A DNA stretch of 24,747 bases from Gammaproteobacteria bacterium (lineage in GTDB: Bacteria > Pseudomonadota > Gammaproteobacteria > Xanthomonadales > Xanthomonadaceae), in contig JAUIJO010000009.1 in the NCBI GenBank assembly GCA_030431185.1, positions 1 to 24,747 of the forward strand, read 5' to 3'. Below, piece by piece: positions 23,087 through 24,747 of the stretch. The translations under genes were made by a program, and so were the position numbers. The stretch's first letter is position 1. Each line of letters begins with the position of its first letter. The notes under the pieces were generated by a model that had not been told where the DNA came from, made no database searches, and was given only the letters and a program-made list of their open reading frames with translations.

Positions 23087-23127
23087 CCGGTACGCCTCCT
23101 CGGCGTGAACGCCGGGCGGCGTACCGG
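23087..23127 (-). promoter_or_regulatory. RBS-masking stem-loop before the DUF4126 start
   Basis: On the minus strand, CCGGTACGCC (23127-23118) pairs perfectly with GGCGTACCGG (23096-23087). The second arm ends at the base before GTG 23086. A nested hairpin, CGGCGT-TC-ACGCCG (23114-23101), lies inside. The Shine-Dalgarno GAGGAGG overlaps the junction of loop and second arm, so the folded form would hide part of it. Confidence 0.55.
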
Positions 23128-23137
23128 CGGATGGCGG

Positions 23138-23662
23138 TCAGGCAAGCGCATCGATCACGGCTTTCGTGAATGCCGGGATGTCGTCGGGCTTGCGGCTGGT
23201 GATCACGTGGCCATCCACGACCACTTCGCGGTCGCTCCAGCGCCCACCGGCATTCTCCAGGTCGGTCCGCACCGAGGGCCAGGAAGTCACGTCGCGATCC
23301 TTCGCCGCGCCCGACTGGACCAGAAGCCACGGCCCATGGCAGATCGCCGCGAGCGGCTTGCCGGCCCGGTCGAAGGCGGCGACGAACGCGACGGCTGCTT
23401 CGTCGATACGCAACTTGTCGGGATTGATCACCCCGCCCGGCAGGACCAGCGCGTCGTAGTCGTCGGCCGATGCGTCGCCCAGCGCAAGGTCGACCTCGAC
23501 CTCGTCGCCCCAGTCCTTGCCCTTCCAGCCACGGATCCGGCCGGCCTCCGGTGCGATGACATCGACGTGGAATCCCGCGGCCTTGAGGCCGTCGCGAGGG
23601 TCGACGAGTTCGGACTGTTCGAAGCCGTCGGTGGCGAGGATGGCGATCTTCTTCTGGCTCAT
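23138..23662 (-). CDS. DJ-1/PfpI family protein
   Basis: A 174-residue cytoplasmic protein of the class I glutamine amidotransferase-like superfamily. Glu15 (TDGFEQSEL) and the nucleophile-elbow Cys108-His109 in AAICHGPWLL are the family's active-site residues; LVLPGGVINPDKLR and TSWPSVRTDLENAGG are also typical of the PfpI/YhbO branch. Members have been described as proteases, chaperones or glyoxalase/deglycase enzymes that protect against reactive carbonyls; the actual reaction is disputed. ATG 23662 has only a weak ribosome binding site. It sits between the glutaredoxin-MauE gene (83 bases) and the DUF4126 gene (51 bases) and is probably co-transcribed with both. Confidence 0.92.
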   Translation of the reverse strand: MSQKKIAILATDGFEQSELVDPRDGLKAAGFHVDVIAPEAGRIRGWKGKDWGDEVEVDLALGDASADDYDALVLPGGVINPDKLRIDEAAVAFVAAFDRAGKPLAAICHGPWLLVQSGAAKDRDVTSWPSVRTDLENAGGRWSDREVVVDGHVITSRKPDDIPAFTKAVIDALA

Positions 23663-23745
23663 TGCAAGTGCTCGTTGAAGTGGGGGTTGCCAGACGCTAG
23701 CGCGGTCCCGGTGGCTGCCGGGTGAAACACAGCCGGCCACGGGCG

Positions 23746-24501
23746 TCAGGCCACGAAGGCGCGCCACCCCATCCATATGCCCATGCCGATCATCACCAGG
23801 TTCTCGGTCAGCGAAATGAAGCCCAGCGGCACGTCGCTGTCGCCGCCCACGCATGCGCACTTGAGTTCCCGTTTCTCGATGTACACCGCCTTGAACACCG
23901 AGACGGCGCCGACCGTGCCGATGACCAGGGCCACCGGCGCGGACAGCCACGGCAGCGCATCCGCGGCCATCAGCACGCCCGCGAGCAGTTCCGCGAAGGG
24001 ATACGCATAGGCATAGGGCACGAAGCGGCGTGCCAACAGGTCGTAGTTGAGGAACATCGTGGAGAAGCGCTCCACGTCCTGCAGCTTCAGCAACGCCAGC
24101 AGCGACATGCCGAAGGCGAAGAATCCGCGCAGGGCCTCGACGGTCAACAGGGCACCCTGGTGGGCCCAGCCGACGGCCATCGCGAGCAGGGCCGCCACCG
24201 CGAACACGACCAGGACCGGCACGTACCGGCGGGCGCCTTCATGGCCGACGGCGAGGCCGAACCATTCACGCACGGCATCGTAGCCACCGATCCGCGCACC
24301 ATCGATGAAGGTCTGCGGCGTCGTTTCGACGTCGTGCTCGCGCTTGAAGGCATCCGTCTCCTCCCGCGAGCGCAGCCAGCGGTCATCGACCCGATACCCC
24401 TTGCGCCTGAGCAGGGAAACGGTTTTCAGTCCGTAGGGGCATACATGGCCCGGCATCACCATCCGGTATGTGATCGCGGTGGGCGGCGCGTCGTGGTTCA
24501 T
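23746..24501 (-). CDS. Glutaredoxin-MauE/DoxX fusion membrane protein
   Basis: A 251-residue protein. Residues about 10-82 are a glutaredoxin domain: VCPYGLKTVSLLRRKGY has the active-site Cys21 as CPYG (one thiol, not CPYC), and TTPQTFIDGARIGGYDAV holds the cis-Pro and glutathione-binding parts. Residues 93 to the end are four or so membrane helices of the MauE/DoxX redox-associated type, with a conserved-looking pair Cys215/Cys217 (KCACVGGDSDVPLGFIS). Such proteins are thought to move electrons or thiols across the membrane. I choose ATG 24501 (MNHDAPP), with a weak ribosome binding site; upstream frame sequence looks non-coding. It is the likely first gene of a three-gene minus-strand operon. 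Confidence 0.87.
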   Translation of the reverse strand: MNHDAPPTAITYRMVMPGHVCPYGLKTVSLLRRKGYRVDDRWLRSREETDAFKREHDVETTPQTFIDGARIGGYDAVREWFGLAVGHEGARRYVPVLVVFAVAALLAMAVGWAHQGALLTVEALRGFFAFGMSLLALLKLQDVERFSTMFLNYDLLARRFVPYAYAYPFAELLAGVLMAADALPWLSAPVALVIGTVGAVSVFKAVYIEKRELKCACVGGDSDVPLGFISLTENLVMIGMGIWMGWRAFVA

Positions 24502-24683
24502 GGCATCCACGTGTGACGGGTGGCCCTGGAGGCTAGCAAAGTCGACGGCAATGCCCTGTATGCGGCGGCAGGCGGGCACCGCAACCCCGGCTCCTGGCGG
24601 CGGCAGGCCGGAGCGTGGCCCCTCGACCGGCATCCGCGACCGGAGCGCAGGTCGCTTGTTCGAAGTCCGCGGGCCAACTTCCG

Positions 24684-24689
24684 TACACT
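24684..24689 (+). promoter_or_regulatory. Possible -10 box before the last gene
   Basis: TACACT in CGTACACTAG begins 34 bases before ATG 24718. TTGTTC at 24656-24661 is too far away (22 bases) for a normal -35. Confidence 0.3.
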
Positions 24690-24717
24690 AGCCCTGCCCC
24701 CCACAACCGGAACACTG

Positions 24718-24747
24718 ATGGCCAAGCCCAATTATTCGTTCGAGAAG
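24718..24747 (+). CDS. Start of a small conserved protein (3' part outside window)
   Basis: Only ten codons are present: MAKPNYSFEK. This opening resembles a short Lys-rich protein conserved in Xanthomonadaceae of unknown function; that match is from memory of the N-terminus only. GGAA lies about 8 bases upstream, and a -10-like box is 34 bases upstream. Confidence 0.5.
   Translation, partial: MAKPNYSFEK

Noticed and set aside
24656..24661. TTGTTC as a -35 box for the last gene
   Set aside because: The spacing to TACACT is 22 bases, outside the normal 16-19 range.
1..24747. tRNA, rRNA, CRISPR array, insertion sequence or prophage
   Set aside because: No T-arm-like GGTTCGAATCC segment within a cloverleaf, no spaced repeats, no transposase or integrase, and no phage protein was found.

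Overview
This window looks like chromosomal housekeeping and accessory DNA from a GC-rich gammaproteobacterium of the Xanthomonadaceae (Lysobacter/Luteimonas/Xanthomonas type). The basis is the very high GC content, the codon bias that opens long antisense frames, and a gene set typical of that family: energy-transducer TonB fragment, SstT, DUF3011 protein, YkgJ protein, RIO1-type kinase, and a small protein starting MAKPNYSFEK at the right edge. This assignment is inference; no rRNA or tRNA is present. I saw no insertion sequence, prophage, CRISPR array or tRNA gene. About 25 protein genes fill most of the window.

Left part (1-7.2 kb). A TonB-like C-terminal fragment runs in from the edge. 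It faces the Na+:serine/threonine symporter sstT. Divergent from sstT are a possibly leaderless membrane protein and a LEA/WHy-type lipoprotein. Next come four minus-strand genes: an unidentified 147-residue protein, a two-TM general-stress-like protein, a secreted DUF3011 protein with a His/Asp/Ser-rich linker, and a PliI-like lysozyme-inhibitor lipoprotein. An MscS-type mechanosensitive channel is divergent from the last of these. The theme is envelope and stress physiology.

Middle part (7.2-11.4 kb, plus strand). A secreted trypsin-like protease, preceded by a possible small upstream ORF, is followed by an exported thiol peroxiredoxin, a METTL21-like methyltransferase whose stop overlaps the start of a YkgJ Cys-cluster protein, and a GSP26-like flavin/PNPOx split-barrel protein.

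Right-middle block (11.5-21.6 kb, all minus strand). In transcription order: a hybrid histidine kinase with two receiver domains (TTG start), a RIO1-family kinase, an M35-type zinc protease without a visible signal peptide, an M14-type zinc carboxypeptidase/deacylase, glutaminase, a GAF histidine-kinase-like protein whose H-box has Arg where the phosphoacceptor His should be, and a large AsmA-like membrane-anchored protein. Several GC-rich hairpins without a U-tract separate these genes.

Right end (21.7-24.7 kb). A plus-strand RluF/RsuA-like pseudouridine synthase converges on a minus-strand group of three: a glutaredoxin-MauE/DoxX fusion, a DJ-1/PfpI protein and a DUF4126 membrane protein. 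The DUF4126 start codon abuts a hairpin that could mask its ribosome binding site. The last 30 bases begin another plus-strand gene.

I did not find one clear multi-gene novel system. The best leads are the His-to-Arg kinase, the cytoplasmic-looking M35 protease beside the RIO1 kinase, the RBS-masking hairpin, and a 20-bp tandem repeat at a stop codon.
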